Assembly: GCF_000473895.1 (NCBI RefSeq)
Contig: NZ_ASSJ01000041.1
Coordinates: 88,297-152,296 of the forward strand
Reading direction: 5' to 3'
DNA length: 64,000 nt
DNA from: Rubidibacter lacunae KORDI 51-2
GTDB taxonomy: Bacteria; Cyanobacteriota; Cyanobacteriia; Cyanobacteriales; Rubidibacteraceae
Both the position numbers and the translations under genes were made by a program. Under the pieces are notes generated by a model. The model was not told the origin of the DNA. It saw nothing but the letters and a program-made list of their open reading frames with translations, and searched no databases. Below, piece by piece: positions 36,465-45,132 of the stretch (position 1 is the first letter of the stretch; every line of letters starts with the position of its first letter).

Positions 36465-37088
36465 ATGGGAGTTCGCGCGAGTGCCCGCCGCATTCCACAA
36501 TTGGTACTCGCATCGGCATCGCCCGCGCGCCGCCGCCTGTTAGATGCTGCCGGCTTCCGCCCGGAAGTATGCCGCAGCCACTTCGACGAGTCGCAGGTGC
36601 AGCTCGACGATCCTGAGGCGCTCGTGTGCGAGCTCGCCACTTGTAAGGCCCGCGTTGTTGCCCAGCAGTTTAGCGATCGCCTCATTCTCGGTTGCGATTC
36701 GGTTTTGGTCTTCGAGGGCGAGGTTCACGGGAAGCCACCGACGCCAGCGGCAGCGATCGCTCGCTGGCAGCGCATGCGCGGCCGGTGGGGTACCTTGTTG
36801 ACCGGTCACGCCGCCATCGACCAACTGCAGGGCGGACGCGAAATCGTCCGCTGCGGCAGCACGCAGGTACACTTCGCCTGGGCGAGCGATCGCGCGATCG
36901 CGGATTACGTTACCAGCGGCGAACCGCTTCAGTGCGCTGGCGCATTCGCCCTCGAAGGACGCGGGGGGTTGTTCGTCGAAGCGATTGAAGGCTGCCATAC
37001 CAACGTCATCGGCTTGAGCTTGCCGCTCCTGCGGGAGTTGCTGCAATCCCTCGGGTACGAACCCAGCGATTTCTGGGCAGATTCTTAA
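36465..37088 (+). CDS. maf: Maf-like nucleoside triphosphate pyrophosphatase
   Basis: 207 residues. It has QLVLASASPARRRLLDAAG at the N-terminus, FDES, LILGCDSVLVFEG with the catalytic Asp, and GHAAID, the Maf/YhdE pattern of housecleaning pyrophosphatases that remove noncanonical nucleotides. The ATG at 36465 has GAGGGA about 9 bases upstream; the open frame extends into cyanoP but that part is out of family. The gap to cyanoP is 25 bases, suggesting cotranscription. Confidence 0.92.
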   Translation: MGVRASARRIPQLVLASASPARRRLLDAAGFRPEVCRSHFDESQVQLDDPEALVCELATCKARVVAQQFSDRLILGCDSVLVFEGEVHGKPPTPAAAIARWQRMRGRWGTLLTGHAAIDQLQGGREIVRCGSTQVHFAWASDRAIADYVTSGEPLQCAGAFALEGRGGLFVEAIEGCHTNVIGLSLPLLRELLQSLGYEPSDFWADS

Positions 37089-37532
37089 GCAGGGAGAAAT
37101 CATTCCACACCGCACCCGAACTTCCTCGCAAGGATAAGTGTTGCACTCCCTGCGCCGAACGCATCTACTCGTTCGACGCGTTGGATGGCGCGCTTCCAAC
37201 AACTCAAACTGCAATTATTTGGGATTGTTGACCCTCTATCCTACGTAGTCTTGGGACCGTCGGGCTGCGATCGCGCGCGGGGATCCCGACGGCAACCACA
37301 AGCAATCAAAGCCCCAAAGGAAAATGAGCAATCGCCCTAAAAACAGGGTTGTTGTGTCCTGGCTGGTTACAATAGCGTCTAAACTTTACAAGGTTCAGTT
37401 CCTTTCTGTATGAAGGCATGCTGCGCGCGCGTGGACCGCTAATTGCAAACAACCGCCCGGACTGGCGTTCGGTTGCGAGCAGCCCCGAACGGGTACAATC
37501 AAACTCACCAACTGACGAGCAGGAGAAGCAGC
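37089..37532. other. Intergenic region upstream of sqdB
   Basis: About 440 bases with no gene. A TACAAT hexamer at about 37366 could be a -10 element for sqdB, but no good -35 is seen at the right spacing. Confidence 0.4.
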
Positions 37533-38723
37533 ATGAGAATCATCATCCTCGGCGGAGATGGGTTCTGCGGCTGGCCGACGGCTTTGCATCTGTCCGACCA
37601 GGGGCACGACATTGCCATTGTCGATAACTTGTCGCGGCGCAACATCGACAACGAACTCGAAACCGACTCGCTGACGCCGATTCAGCCAATGTCCGTTCGC
37701 CTCAAAACCTGGCAGGAAATCTCTGGCAAGACCATCTCGTTCTATCGCCTAAATATTGCACGCGAATACGATCGCTTGCTCGCGTTGTTTCGTACCTACC
37801 GTCCCGACGTGGTCGTGCATTTTGCCGAGCAGCGGGCCGCTCCGTACTCGATGAAGTCCAGCACTCACAAACGCTACACCGTCGACAACAACCTCAACGC
37901 CACCAACAACACTTTGTGCGCGATCGTCGAGTCGGGTCTGGACGTGCATCTGGTGCACTTGGGCACGATGGGCGTTTATGGTTACGGCACGGCTGGGATG
38001 AAGATTCCCGAGGGCTATCTGGACATTCAGGTGGTCACTGACGACGGGCGCACGATCGAGAAGCAGATCCTGCACCCCGCCGATCCGGGCAGCATTTACC
38101 ACATGACCAAGACCCAGGATCAACTTTTTTTCTATTATTACAACAAGAACGATTGCGTCCGCATCACCGACCTACACCAGGGCGTGGTTTGGGGAACGAA
38201 TACCCGACAGTCCCAGCGCGACGAACGCCTCATCAATCGGTTTGACTACGACGGCGACTACGGTACGGTTCTCAACCGCTTCTTGATGCAAGCTGCCATC
38301 GGTCACCCGCTGACGGTCCACGGCACCGGCGGTCAGACGCGCGCGTTCATCCATATCCAAGACACGGTGCGCTGCATCGAGCTGGCCATCGACAATCCGC
38401 CGGCAGCAGGCGATCGCGTCAAAATCCTCAACCAGGTGACCGAGACCCACCGCGTCCGCGATCTAGCGCGGATCGTCTCAAATCTGACAGGAGCGGAGAT
38501 CCAGCACCTGGAAAACCCACGCAACGAAGCGAAGGAAAACGAACTCTTTGTGGAGAACCAGTGCTTCCTGGACATGGGACTGCAGCCGACCAAACTGGAA
38601 CGCGGGTTGATGCAAGAGGTCGTTGAGATCGCGAGCAAGTATACCGATCGCTGCGATCGCTCCAAGATCCTGTGCACGTCAAAGTGGCGTCAGGTGCATC
38701 CCGAGCAGCTGGCACGCGTCTAG
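37533..38723 (+). CDS. sqdB: UDP-sulfoquinovose synthase
   Basis: Makes the head-group donor for the thylakoid sulfolipid SQDG from UDP-glucose and sulfite. The 396-residue SDR protein has IIILGGDGFCGWPTALHL for NAD binding, HFAEQRAAPYSMKS, the catalytic YHMTK (Tyr/Lys), HQGVVWGTNT, and GGQTRAFIHIQDTVRC. AGGAG lies 8 bases before the ATG at 37533. The usual partner sqdX is not adjacent. Confidence 0.96.
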   Translation: MRIIILGGDGFCGWPTALHLSDQGHDIAIVDNLSRRNIDNELETDSLTPIQPMSVRLKTWQEISGKTISFYRLNIAREYDRLLALFRTYRPDVVVHFAEQRAAPYSMKSSTHKRYTVDNNLNATNNTLCAIVESGLDVHLVHLGTMGVYGYGTAGMKIPEGYLDIQVVTDDGRTIEKQILHPADPGSIYHMTKTQDQLFFYYYNKNDCVRITDLHQGVVWGTNTRQSQRDERLINRFDYDGDYGTVLNRFLMQAAIGHPLTVHGTGGQTRAFIHIQDTVRCIELAIDNPPAAGDRVKILNQVTETHRVRDLARIVSNLTGAEIQHLENPRNEAKENELFVENQCFLDMGLQPTKLERGLMQEVVEIASKYTDRCDRSKILCTSKWRQVHPEQLARV

Positions 38724-38943
38724 GGGAGGGTCTCGATGGCAACGCGGTAACCGCGCACGGGGGAAGGAAACGCCCGCTGCGCGGTAGGGTTGTGGGCACT
38801 AGTCGGCAGGACTCTCATGTTGACGGGGGTACACTCGTTTCCTAGGGGTGGTTGCACCTGGATCGCTACAAACTTTTGCCAGGCATAGAACCCAGTCGCG
38901 GGATCTGCAACGCGGTGCCCTGGAGTTGGTATTACACTTCAGC
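38724..38943. other. Gene-free stretch beside the IS1 fragment
   Basis: No gene is seen. It probably includes remnants of the IS1-type element whose N-terminal transposase fragment lies to its right. Confidence 0.35.
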
Positions 38944-39198
38944 TCAATCGACTTTTACCTTGACGAAATCCTGAAGCCATCGCTCGAAAACCTGCAAGGC
39001 GCAGGCAATTCTATCCCTGGAAATGCGCTTTAGCAGCAGGCGGTCGACGAGTGAGCGGGTATCGACATCAGTGGTCTTGTGGGTTGGGTTCTCGACAAAC
39101 AGGCAGTCACACTGTTTACAGAGAAAGTTTTGTTTGCCCGTGTGAATACAATCTTCCTTGACCGTGTGTCGATCTTGGCAGGTAGGACCCTGAGACAT
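38944..39198 (-). pseudogene. IS1-family transposase, N-terminal fragment
   Basis: 84 codons matching the zinc-finger and helix-turn-helix half of cyanobacterial IS1 transposases: CQDRHTVKEDCIHTGKQNF, LCKQCDCLFVENPTHKTTD and SLVDRLLLKRISRDRIA, ALQVFERWLQDFV. The frame ends where the catalytic DDE half should begin, and I do not find that half nearby. A dead remnant. Confidence 0.82.
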
Positions 39199-39233
39199 GG
39201 AGAGAAGGGGAAGGCTTCAGGGACACCCCAGAA

Positions 39234-39272
39234 AATTTATCATTACTGCTTGACAATTTATCATTACTGCTT
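39234..39272. repeat. Two tandem copies of an 18-bp unit
   Basis: AATTTATCATTACTGCTT occurs at 39234-39251 and again at 39255-39272 (period 21). It straddles the end of the following leftward gene. The origin is unclear, probably slippage. Confidence 0.85.
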
Positions 39273-39701
39273 AGGTTCTACCGAAATTTGAAATAATTTG
39301 AATGTAGATCGACAAAATCTTTTTAGCCGTTCTCGATCGCAAGGAGTAGGAATTTCTCTACCGCTGAAGCCCCACTCACCTACTGTAGAAAATCGCCATT
39401 TTTGACCCCGACCATCGAAGCTAGTTATCTCGATCCCAACCATCCGCGCAGTACCGTTCGGCAATTTTCCTGAAAACCGAATCTCTACGAGGACGCAGCG
39501 ACTCTGGCAATCTGGTTTGCACCTCGGAAAATAAAAACTCAGGTCGATAGAGTTTGGATCGATACTACTTTGCGTATCGGGATCTCGAAGCCAGGGGGCA
39601 AAATCCACTCCAGCATCAGGAAATTCGTGCTTAAACGTGAGAGCGGTCTGGGCAATCTTACAAGCTAAATCTGGCGTATAGGCTTGTTCTGCTGCGTTCA
39701 T
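39264..39701 (-). CDS. Conserved cyanobacterial hypothetical protein
   Basis: 145 residues, soluble, no known domain. It resembles a small cyanobacterial family I know only as hypothetical: the start region ACKIAQTALTFKHEFPDA, then FAPWLRDPDTQ, SIDLSFYFPRC and a C-terminal LKRFCRSTFKLF. Four cysteines cluster near CKPDCQSRC. No function is proposed. Downstream sequence contains the short tandem repeat. Confidence 0.65.
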   Translation of the reverse strand: MNAAEQAYTPDLACKIAQTALTFKHEFPDAGVDFAPWLRDPDTQSSIDPNSIDLSFYFPRCKPDCQSRCVLVEIRFSGKLPNGTARMVGIEITSFDGRGQKWRFSTVGEWGFSGREIPTPCDRERLKRFCRSTFKLFQISVEPKQ

Positions 39702-40258
39702 GATTTTCTTTATTTACGCGAGGGTAAATTTAATGCCCCGACAAAATTTGGGATATTCGATCTCGAGCCCCAGCCCGGACGAGCTTGCGACCGGAAAAAT
39801 GTTCGGTCGACCGCGATCGCCTAGGGAGCAAGCCCTCAACAGCGTCCGACAATAGCTCGGCATGCACCATATCCCACTCGCAGTAGCGATCGCAGCTTGC
39901 TGAATACTCTGACTTAAGCGTTGCCGTGCAATGTAGTTGTTGAGATATTATCTCAATTAGGCTATGATGCGGTCAGCGATAATTGAGAATTCGCGAGTTT
40001 GATGGGTAAAGTCGCTAAAACCCAGACCTTAGGCGTATAGGAGCGGCAACGGCTTGGGAGCTGGCTCGCTGGCACCTGTCGCCAAGCTATCCCGAGGGAT
40101 GGTAGCTCTCTCCTCTGTTTGTCGTGTTCTATAGAGGACGACTGAGGGGACTGTTGTTTCCAGAAGCATTGCGCTAAAGGGGGTCTAGCGTCCGGTCCTT
40201 GTCAGAGCTCGTGTTGATATTTTGTCTCATTTGCGTAAAGTGAAGCCTGGAGGTTGGC
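39702..40258. other. Long upstream region of the class I aldolase gene
   Basis: About 560 bases. It holds a strong promoter-like site overlapping a perfect palindrome (39940-39968), then about 290 bases of potential leader before the aldolase ATG. The leader contains a small hairpin ATCCC-ga-GGGAT near 40089-40100 and no recognisable gene. Confidence 0.5.
39940..39968 (+). promoter_or_regulatory. Sigma70-type promoter with overlapping 17-bp palindrome
   Basis: TTGAGA at 39940-39945 and TATGAT at 39963-39968 are separated by 17 bases, a near-consensus promoter facing the aldolase gene. The -35 is embedded in TTGAGATATTATCTCAA (39940-39956), a perfect 8-1-8 palindrome. The 7-1-7 core TGAGATA-t-TATCTCA has the geometry of Fur/Zur/PerR-family operators, but the regulator is unknown. 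Confidence 0.65.
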
Positions 40259-41305
40259 ATGGGAGCATACGCTCAAGAACTCAGAGCGACAGCGAAAGCG
40301 ATGGTCGCTCGAGGCAAAGGCATCATGGCTATGGATGAGAGCAACGGCACCTGCAACAAGCGGTTTGCCGCTCTCGGTATCCCTACTACGGAAGAGTACC
40401 GGCAAGTCTACCGTCAGTTGATCCTGACAGCACCCAACTTGTCGAATTACATCAGCGGTCCCATTTTGTACGATGAGACGATCCGTCAGTCAACGACAGA
40501 TGGAACGCCGTTCGTACAGTTCATCCAGGATGCCGGCATGATTCCCGGAATCAAGGTGGACACTGGCGCTAAAGATATGGCGGGTCATCCGGGTGAAAAA
40601 GTCACGGAAGGGCTGGACAACTTACGCGATCGCATCGCCGAATACTATGCGATGGGCGCGCGATTTGCGAAGTGGCGGGCAGTGATTACAATCGACACGG
40701 CTGGGGATCTTCCCAGTTGGGGCTGCATTGAGGCAAATGCCCACGGTTTGGCTCGCTATGCCGCACTTTGCCAGGAAGGTGGCTTGGTGCCGATTGTCGA
40801 ACCGGAAGTTCTGATTGATGGAGACCATACCATCGAACGCTGTCTAGAAGTTACAGACCGCACCTTGGCAGAGGTTTTTGTCCAGCTCCGGAACCAGCGT
40901 GTTGAATTCGACCAGATGGTTCTGAAACCGAGTATGGTAATCGCTGGCAAAACTTGCCTGCAGCAAGCAGGCGTGGATGAGGTTGCTGCAGCAACCATTC
41001 AATGCTTGCAAAAGAACGTTCCGGCGACGGTGGCGGGAATTGCTTTCCTGTCCGGCGGGCAATCCATCGAGAATTCCTCCGCTCACCTCAACGCCATGAA
41101 TGTCAAATTTAGGGATCGCTGCCCTTGGCCCGTGACCTTCTCCTATGCCCGCGCGATTCAGCAGCCCGCATTGGATTACTGGCGTGGAGACAGCCGCCGC
41201 ATTCCGGAGGCGCAGCAGCGCCTGTTGCGACGGGCCGAGTTCAACAGTGCCGCAAGTCTCGGTCAATACAGCAGCAAGATGGAACAAGCCCTGGCTGGTG
41301 TCTAA
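40259..41305 (+). CDS. fda: Fructose-bisphosphate aldolase class I
   Basis: A 348-residue Schiff-base aldolase of glycolysis/Calvin cycle. It has GKGIMAMDESNGTCNKRF, PGIKVDTGAKDM, FAKWRAVITI and QMVLKPSMVIAG, the last with the Schiff-base lysine, then GIAFLSGGQS and the C-terminal segment with SLGQYSSKMEQ. Most cyanobacteria rely on a class II enzyme; the class I enzyme is often extra and stress-regulated. GGAGG lies 5-9 bases before the ATG. A terminator follows. Confidence 0.95.
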   Translation: MGAYAQELRATAKAMVARGKGIMAMDESNGTCNKRFAALGIPTTEEYRQVYRQLILTAPNLSNYISGPILYDETIRQSTTDGTPFVQFIQDAGMIPGIKVDTGAKDMAGHPGEKVTEGLDNLRDRIAEYYAMGARFAKWRAVITIDTAGDLPSWGCIEANAHGLARYAALCQEGGLVPIVEPEVLIDGDHTIERCLEVTDRTLAEVFVQLRNQRVEFDQMVLKPSMVIAGKTCLQQAGVDEVAAATIQCLQKNVPATVAGIAFLSGGQSIENSSAHLNAMNVKFRDRCPWPVTFSYARAIQQPALDYWRGDSRRIPEAQQRLLRRAEFNSAASLGQYSSKMEQALAGV

Positions 41306-41337
41306 CACCGAGCCGTTCGGACGCATCTAGGTCAAAC

Positions 41338-41368
41338 ACCCAGTCCCACTTGCAGGGCTGGGTTTCTT
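41338..41368 (+). terminator. Rho-independent terminator of the aldolase gene
   Basis: ACCCAGTCCC and GGGCTGGGT pair around a 7-base loop, followed by TTCTTG, 33 bases past the stop. Confidence 0.8.
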
Positions 41369-41839
41369 GCTAGCAGAATGCCCCCCGACAGATTTGCGGG
41401 TGCGGTTAACCCATTCATATTCACGAAAGTGATGCTTTCATGGATCGCTGCCAGCCTCTGCAAGTCCAGGCCTAGCTGCGCGATTTGTCAAAGCAGTTGT
41501 GAAATTGATAATATTCGTTGACTGCGATCTAATTGCCAGTTGCCTTTCTCCGCCAGACCCCTGTGAGAAGATCTTGAGGTGCTCAATGAATTTAGTTTTG
41601 ACTGCTACTGCTAGATGTGGCGCACGTGCATTAACCGCTGCCCGCCCAGGATTGCCAAGAAGGTTGGCGAAGACGAGAACGATCCAGATTAAGTTTGGGT
41701 TGAGGAATGGTGATGAGTAGTTTTACTGGCAAGCGCGATCGCTGCTCCCTTTAGGGGTGCCAGCGCTAGTCTGGCATCGCGGACCTTTACGCCATAAAAT
41801 TGCCCGACTTGGACGACTTACTCAACTCACCGACAAGTG
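41369..41839. other. Gene-free stretch
   Basis: About 470 bases between the aldolase terminator and the next gene. I see no supportable feature. Confidence 0.4.
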
Positions 41840-42292
41840 ATGATAGTAATGACAAACTCGATGATAAAGGATATCGAGCTCGAGTTGGATCGGTGGAACG
41901 AACCAGCGCTTCATCTTATGAGCGATGTAGCGGTTGATGTTGGAATCATCAACCCGAAAACAGCTCGGCTCACGGCTCCTACTGCGGCTAGGGTATTTTG
42001 GGGGAGCTTGTTGGCGACGCCGTTCCGGCTGCGATTCTGTCGCAATGGTTGGCAGTATGCTGTGGAGGGCGCGTTCTACGTTCCGAATGCAGCGGGGAGC
42101 GATCGCAGTGCCCCCCGCTGGCGGTTCGACCCGGACGATATCGTTCGCCTGCCCGCGGACAACGACTACAGGAAGTTTTTCGACACGTTCTTCGAGGCTT
42201 ACCAACACTGGTCGCATCCTGTCCTAGCTCGCTTGCGGGAGCAAGCCAGTAAGGAGTTCTGCCTTTTTTACTTGAGCAACGAGGCAAGATGA
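41840..42292 (+). CDS. Hypothetical protein, coupled to a DUF7219-like gene
   Basis: About 150 residues, soluble, no recognised domain. It contains VFWGSLLATPFRLRFCRNGWQ, RWRFDPDDIVRLPADNDYR and FFDTFFEAYQHWSHPVLARL. Several starts in a row (GTG 41837, ATG 41840, 41849, 41861) cannot be separated because no ribosome site is clear. The stop overlaps the next start as ATGA, so the two genes are translationally coupled. Reality is supported by this overlap. Confidence 0.65.
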   Translation: MIVMTNSMIKDIELELDRWNEPALHLMSDVAVDVGIINPKTARLTAPTAARVFWGSLLATPFRLRFCRNGWQYAVEGAFYVPNAAGSDRSAPRWRFDPDDIVRLPADNDYRKFFDTFFEAYQHWSHPVLARLREQASKEFCLFYLSNEAR

Positions 42293-42573
42293 CCAATCCT
42301 AATGGTTCAGGCTCGAACAAGGATAAGTTCTTGTATCCTCGACACCGTTACTACGGTGAGGTTAAACCCGAATACATAGTTTTCAATGCAAATCTGCAAG
42401 AATTTGCCCAGCGCGTCAGCTACACCTGCAACCTCGAAACAGGCGGGAAAATTGCGCCTGAGGTGGCTTTCCGGCAGATCAAGTCTTGCTGGAACCAGCT
42501 CAAACGCTCCTACAAGGGGCTCGGTATTGAGGATGAGCCACCTAATGATGAAGACGGGAGCAAGGGGGCTTGA
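42289..42573 (+). CDS. DUF7219-like small conserved cyanobacterial protein
   Basis: 94 residues. The conserved part runs KFLYPRHRYYGEVKPEYIVF, NANLQEFAQRVSYTCNLETGG and FRQIKSCWNQLKRSYKGLGI, which I recognise from a common small cyanobacterial family, DUF7219 as far as I recall. It is likely soluble. Function is unknown. It overlaps the preceding gene by 4 bases. Confidence 0.72.
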   Translation: MTNPNGSGSNKDKFLYPRHRYYGEVKPEYIVFNANLQEFAQRVSYTCNLETGGKIAPEVAFRQIKSCWNQLKRSYKGLGIEDEPPNDEDGSKGA

Positions 42574-43238
42574 TATCAAAACTCCTGCCAGCAGAGACTT
42601 CTAGCCTTTTGAGCCCGTCGAACTACCCTTAAAGGAGAAATCTAAGCTAGCGGTATTTGCCATCTAGCCTGGATTATTCACGAAGATTTTGCCGAAGCCT
42701 CAAACCATTGCTCTGACTAGACTCCAATCTACGTGTATAGAAACGCACTGTTATTGAGCAAAAAAAGTCTGCAATCCTTGCACGGCAAAAGGTTTAGGGT
42801 CTCTGCATAAGATTTCATGAATAATCCAGGCTAGGGGTCGATGAATGCCTAGCCGCGTGACATTAGCCACTGAGCGATTGTGAACGTTCGCTCGGTAAAG
42901 TCCTATTTCATCGCTGGCGTCACTCCCTTCTCCAGCGACGGATAGACTCGCACCCAATTCTGCACTGACCGTAACAACGTCACACTACCTTGCAGCCCTT
43001 ATTCAAAGTCAGCTGGCGATCGTTGCAAAATACAAATTTTTTGTGAAGATATTTCCCTTTCTCCAGGCGCACGGCGTCGTATTTTCCGAGCAAAAAATCG
43101 ACTTTCTTGAGTATTGCGGCAGGTTGTGCTCGATTTAGCTTCGATCGAGTTCTCAAGGTCAATTTTCGTGGGTGTGATGTCTTGCGGTTGATGTCTTGAC
43201 AGAAGAGAGGTTGCCCGTCATTGCGAGAGGACTGGTAA
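42574..43238. other. Intergenic region with a MITE
   Basis: It holds the CTAG-flanked MITE copy 2. Of the remainder, a leftward AT-richer 99-codon frame (42980-43279) overlaps the start of the diguanylate cyclase gene and is not credited. Confidence 0.45.
42668..42830. mobile_element. CTAG-flanked MITE, copy 2
   Basis: A 163-bp near-copy of 26156-26317 with the same ends CCTGGATTATTCA / TGAATAATCCAGG and the same CTAG duplication (42664-42667, 42831-42834). Differences are about a dozen substitutions and small indels. Confidence 0.9.
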
Positions 43239-43259
43239 TTGAGTAGGGAGTGGATCGCA

Positions 43260-44801
43260 GTGTATACAATCGGTTGCATTCAGCGAGTTCTGCTTTTAGA
43301 GGACAATCCAGCAGAAACTCATATGCTAGCGGAGCTATTCAGCGACGTTAGAGACAATCCATTTGTACTCGTGCCGACCACGCGTCTGGCGCGAGGTTTG
43401 GCAAAGTTACAAGCGGTCCGTGATGTATCGGAGGGCGCGCAAGCATTTGCTGCAGTACTTCTAGACTTATATCTTCCTGATAGTGACGGTATCGAAACCT
43501 TATTGAAGGTGAAGGCAATTGCCCCCAACTTACCCGTGGTCGTGCTCGCAGCAGCACGCGATCGCAAACTAGCCGTGCAAATACTTCAGCAAGGTGCTCA
43601 GGATTTATTGGTCAAGAGCGGGCTCGAAGGAGAGCTGCTGGTGCGATCGCTGCAGCATGCAATTCACCGCCAGCAAGCCGAGGAACGGTTGCGCCAGCAG
43701 ATCGAGCGCGAAAGACTGCTCGCCGGTATTGTCGAGCGCGTGCGTCAGTCTCTGGACATGCAAGATATTCTGCTCACGACAGCACGCGAGGTGCAGCAGT
43801 TCTTACAGGTAACTCAGGTAGTCATTGCCCCATGCGCACCCGATCCGGACGGCTGTCTAAAGTTCACTGCCAACAATCCTGCCAGCGATCGGGCCGGATC
43901 GTGGAGATGGCAGAGGTGCAGCTTCTGCGGAGAGTCTTTGCGAGCCGAACCGCATACGCAGTCGACCTTGCCGGTCTTCAGTCGTTCTACAGCGATCCTC
44001 ACTGTTCCGATTTTGAATATTGCTTCGGCCGCCACCGAGCGTTTGTGGGGCACGATCGCCATCTACGACTGGCGTCACGCGCGCCAGTGGCTGCCCTGGG
44101 AAACCGAATTTCTCTCGCACCTAGCCGGTCAGTTAGAAGTTGCCATCCACCAGGCACAGCTCTACCGGCAACTCGCGCACGCAAATTCAGAACTGTTGCG
44201 ACAGGCAACCCGCGATGGGTTGACCGGTAGGGCTAACCGTCGCTACTTCGATAGGCGGCTGGCTGAGGAGTGGCGGCGGCTGAGCCGGTTGAGACAGCCA
44301 CTAGCTGCAATCATGGTCGATATTGACTGTTTTAAGAGCTTTAACGATACCTACGGACATCTAGCGGGCGATCTGTGCCTGCGAACCATTGCCGAGGTAT
44401 TGGACCGGTCTGCCCGCCGCCCGGCCGATCTGGTTGCACGCTATGGAGGTGAAGAGTTCGTATTGTTGCTGCCTGAAACCGATATGACCGGGGCTCTTGC
44501 TGTGGCCGAGAACATCTGCCGGCAAGTCGCCGCTCTACGCTGGCCGCACATTAACTCGCCTGTACGTCCGTTCGTTACCCTCAGTTTGGGTGTAACTGCC
44601 AGCATTCCCCAGCTATCACAGTCGTCAGATTGGCTCGTGGCAACAGCGGATGTTGCTCTATATAATGCCAAGCGCCTCGGGCGAGATCGTGTCGGCCTTG
44701 TCGGTGTTGCGCGATCCGAGCTTCCTGTTGCTGACGAAACAGCGATTGGGTGTTACACCAAGTTTGAAGCAGGCATTTGTTTACACGATAGTATCCAGTA
44801 A
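43260..44801 (+). CDS. REC-GAF-GGDEF diguanylate cyclase
   Basis: About 513 residues. A response-regulator receiver comes first (VLLLEDNPAE, phosphoacceptor in VLLDLYLPDSDG, LLVKSG), then a GAF-like sensor domain from about residue 155 (RLLAGIVERVRQSLDMQDIL), then GGDEF: TRDGLTGRANRRYFD, the active site RYGGEEFVLLLPE, and the inhibitory-site RPAD placed five residues before GGEEF. It should make c-di-GMP with product feedback, under control of an unidentified kinase. No kinase lies nearby. The GTG at 43260 has GGGAG 9 bases upstream; a TTG at 43239 is an alternative. Confidence 0.9.
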   Translation: MYTIGCIQRVLLLEDNPAETHMLAELFSDVRDNPFVLVPTTRLARGLAKLQAVRDVSEGAQAFAAVLLDLYLPDSDGIETLLKVKAIAPNLPVVVLAAARDRKLAVQILQQGAQDLLVKSGLEGELLVRSLQHAIHRQQAEERLRQQIERERLLAGIVERVRQSLDMQDILLTTAREVQQFLQVTQVVIAPCAPDPDGCLKFTANNPASDRAGSWRWQRCSFCGESLRAEPHTQSTLPVFSRSTAILTVPILNIASAATERLWGTIAIYDWRHARQWLPWETEFLSHLAGQLEVAIHQAQLYRQLAHANSELLRQATRDGLTGRANRRYFDRRLAEEWRRLSRLRQPLAAIMVDIDCFKSFNDTYGHLAGDLCLRTIAEVLDRSARRPADLVARYGGEEFVLLLPETDMTGALAVAENICRQVAALRWPHINSPVRPFVTLSLGVTASIPQLSQSSDWLVATADVALYNAKRLGRDRVGLVGVARSELPVADETAIGCYTKFEAGICLHDSIQ

Positions 44802-45132
44802 TGATGTCTTTCGGAAGGCTCCGGACAATTTCCAAGCAATAGAGTTTTGCAGCCCGATCGCTGAGATGTTTAACTGTCCGAGCAGCAGCCCAAACTTCTT
44901 CAAGACTTATTATGCGTTGAGCAGTGAAAACTTTATCTAGTGGCAAGATCTGTTAACAGGATCTGCAATGTGAGTCTGTGGGATTTAACGACGAGCTTTT
45001 TGCACGCGAGCGAGCCTTTGCAGGTTCGGTAAGCTTGTCTGCGCCTAGAGTCACGTGCGGGGTAGTTTGTTTGTATAAATTCAGCTTTACGTAGAAAGTC
45101 CGCCACCGACCGTCAGAACAACCACCAAACGT
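44802..45132. other. Gene-free stretch between convergent genes
   Basis: About 330 bases between the diguanylate cyclase and DUF445 genes. No feature is supported. Confidence 0.4.

Noticed and set aside
42980..43279. Leftward 99-codon frame before the diguanylate cyclase gene
   Set aside because: It overlaps the start of a well-supported gene and has no recognisable features.
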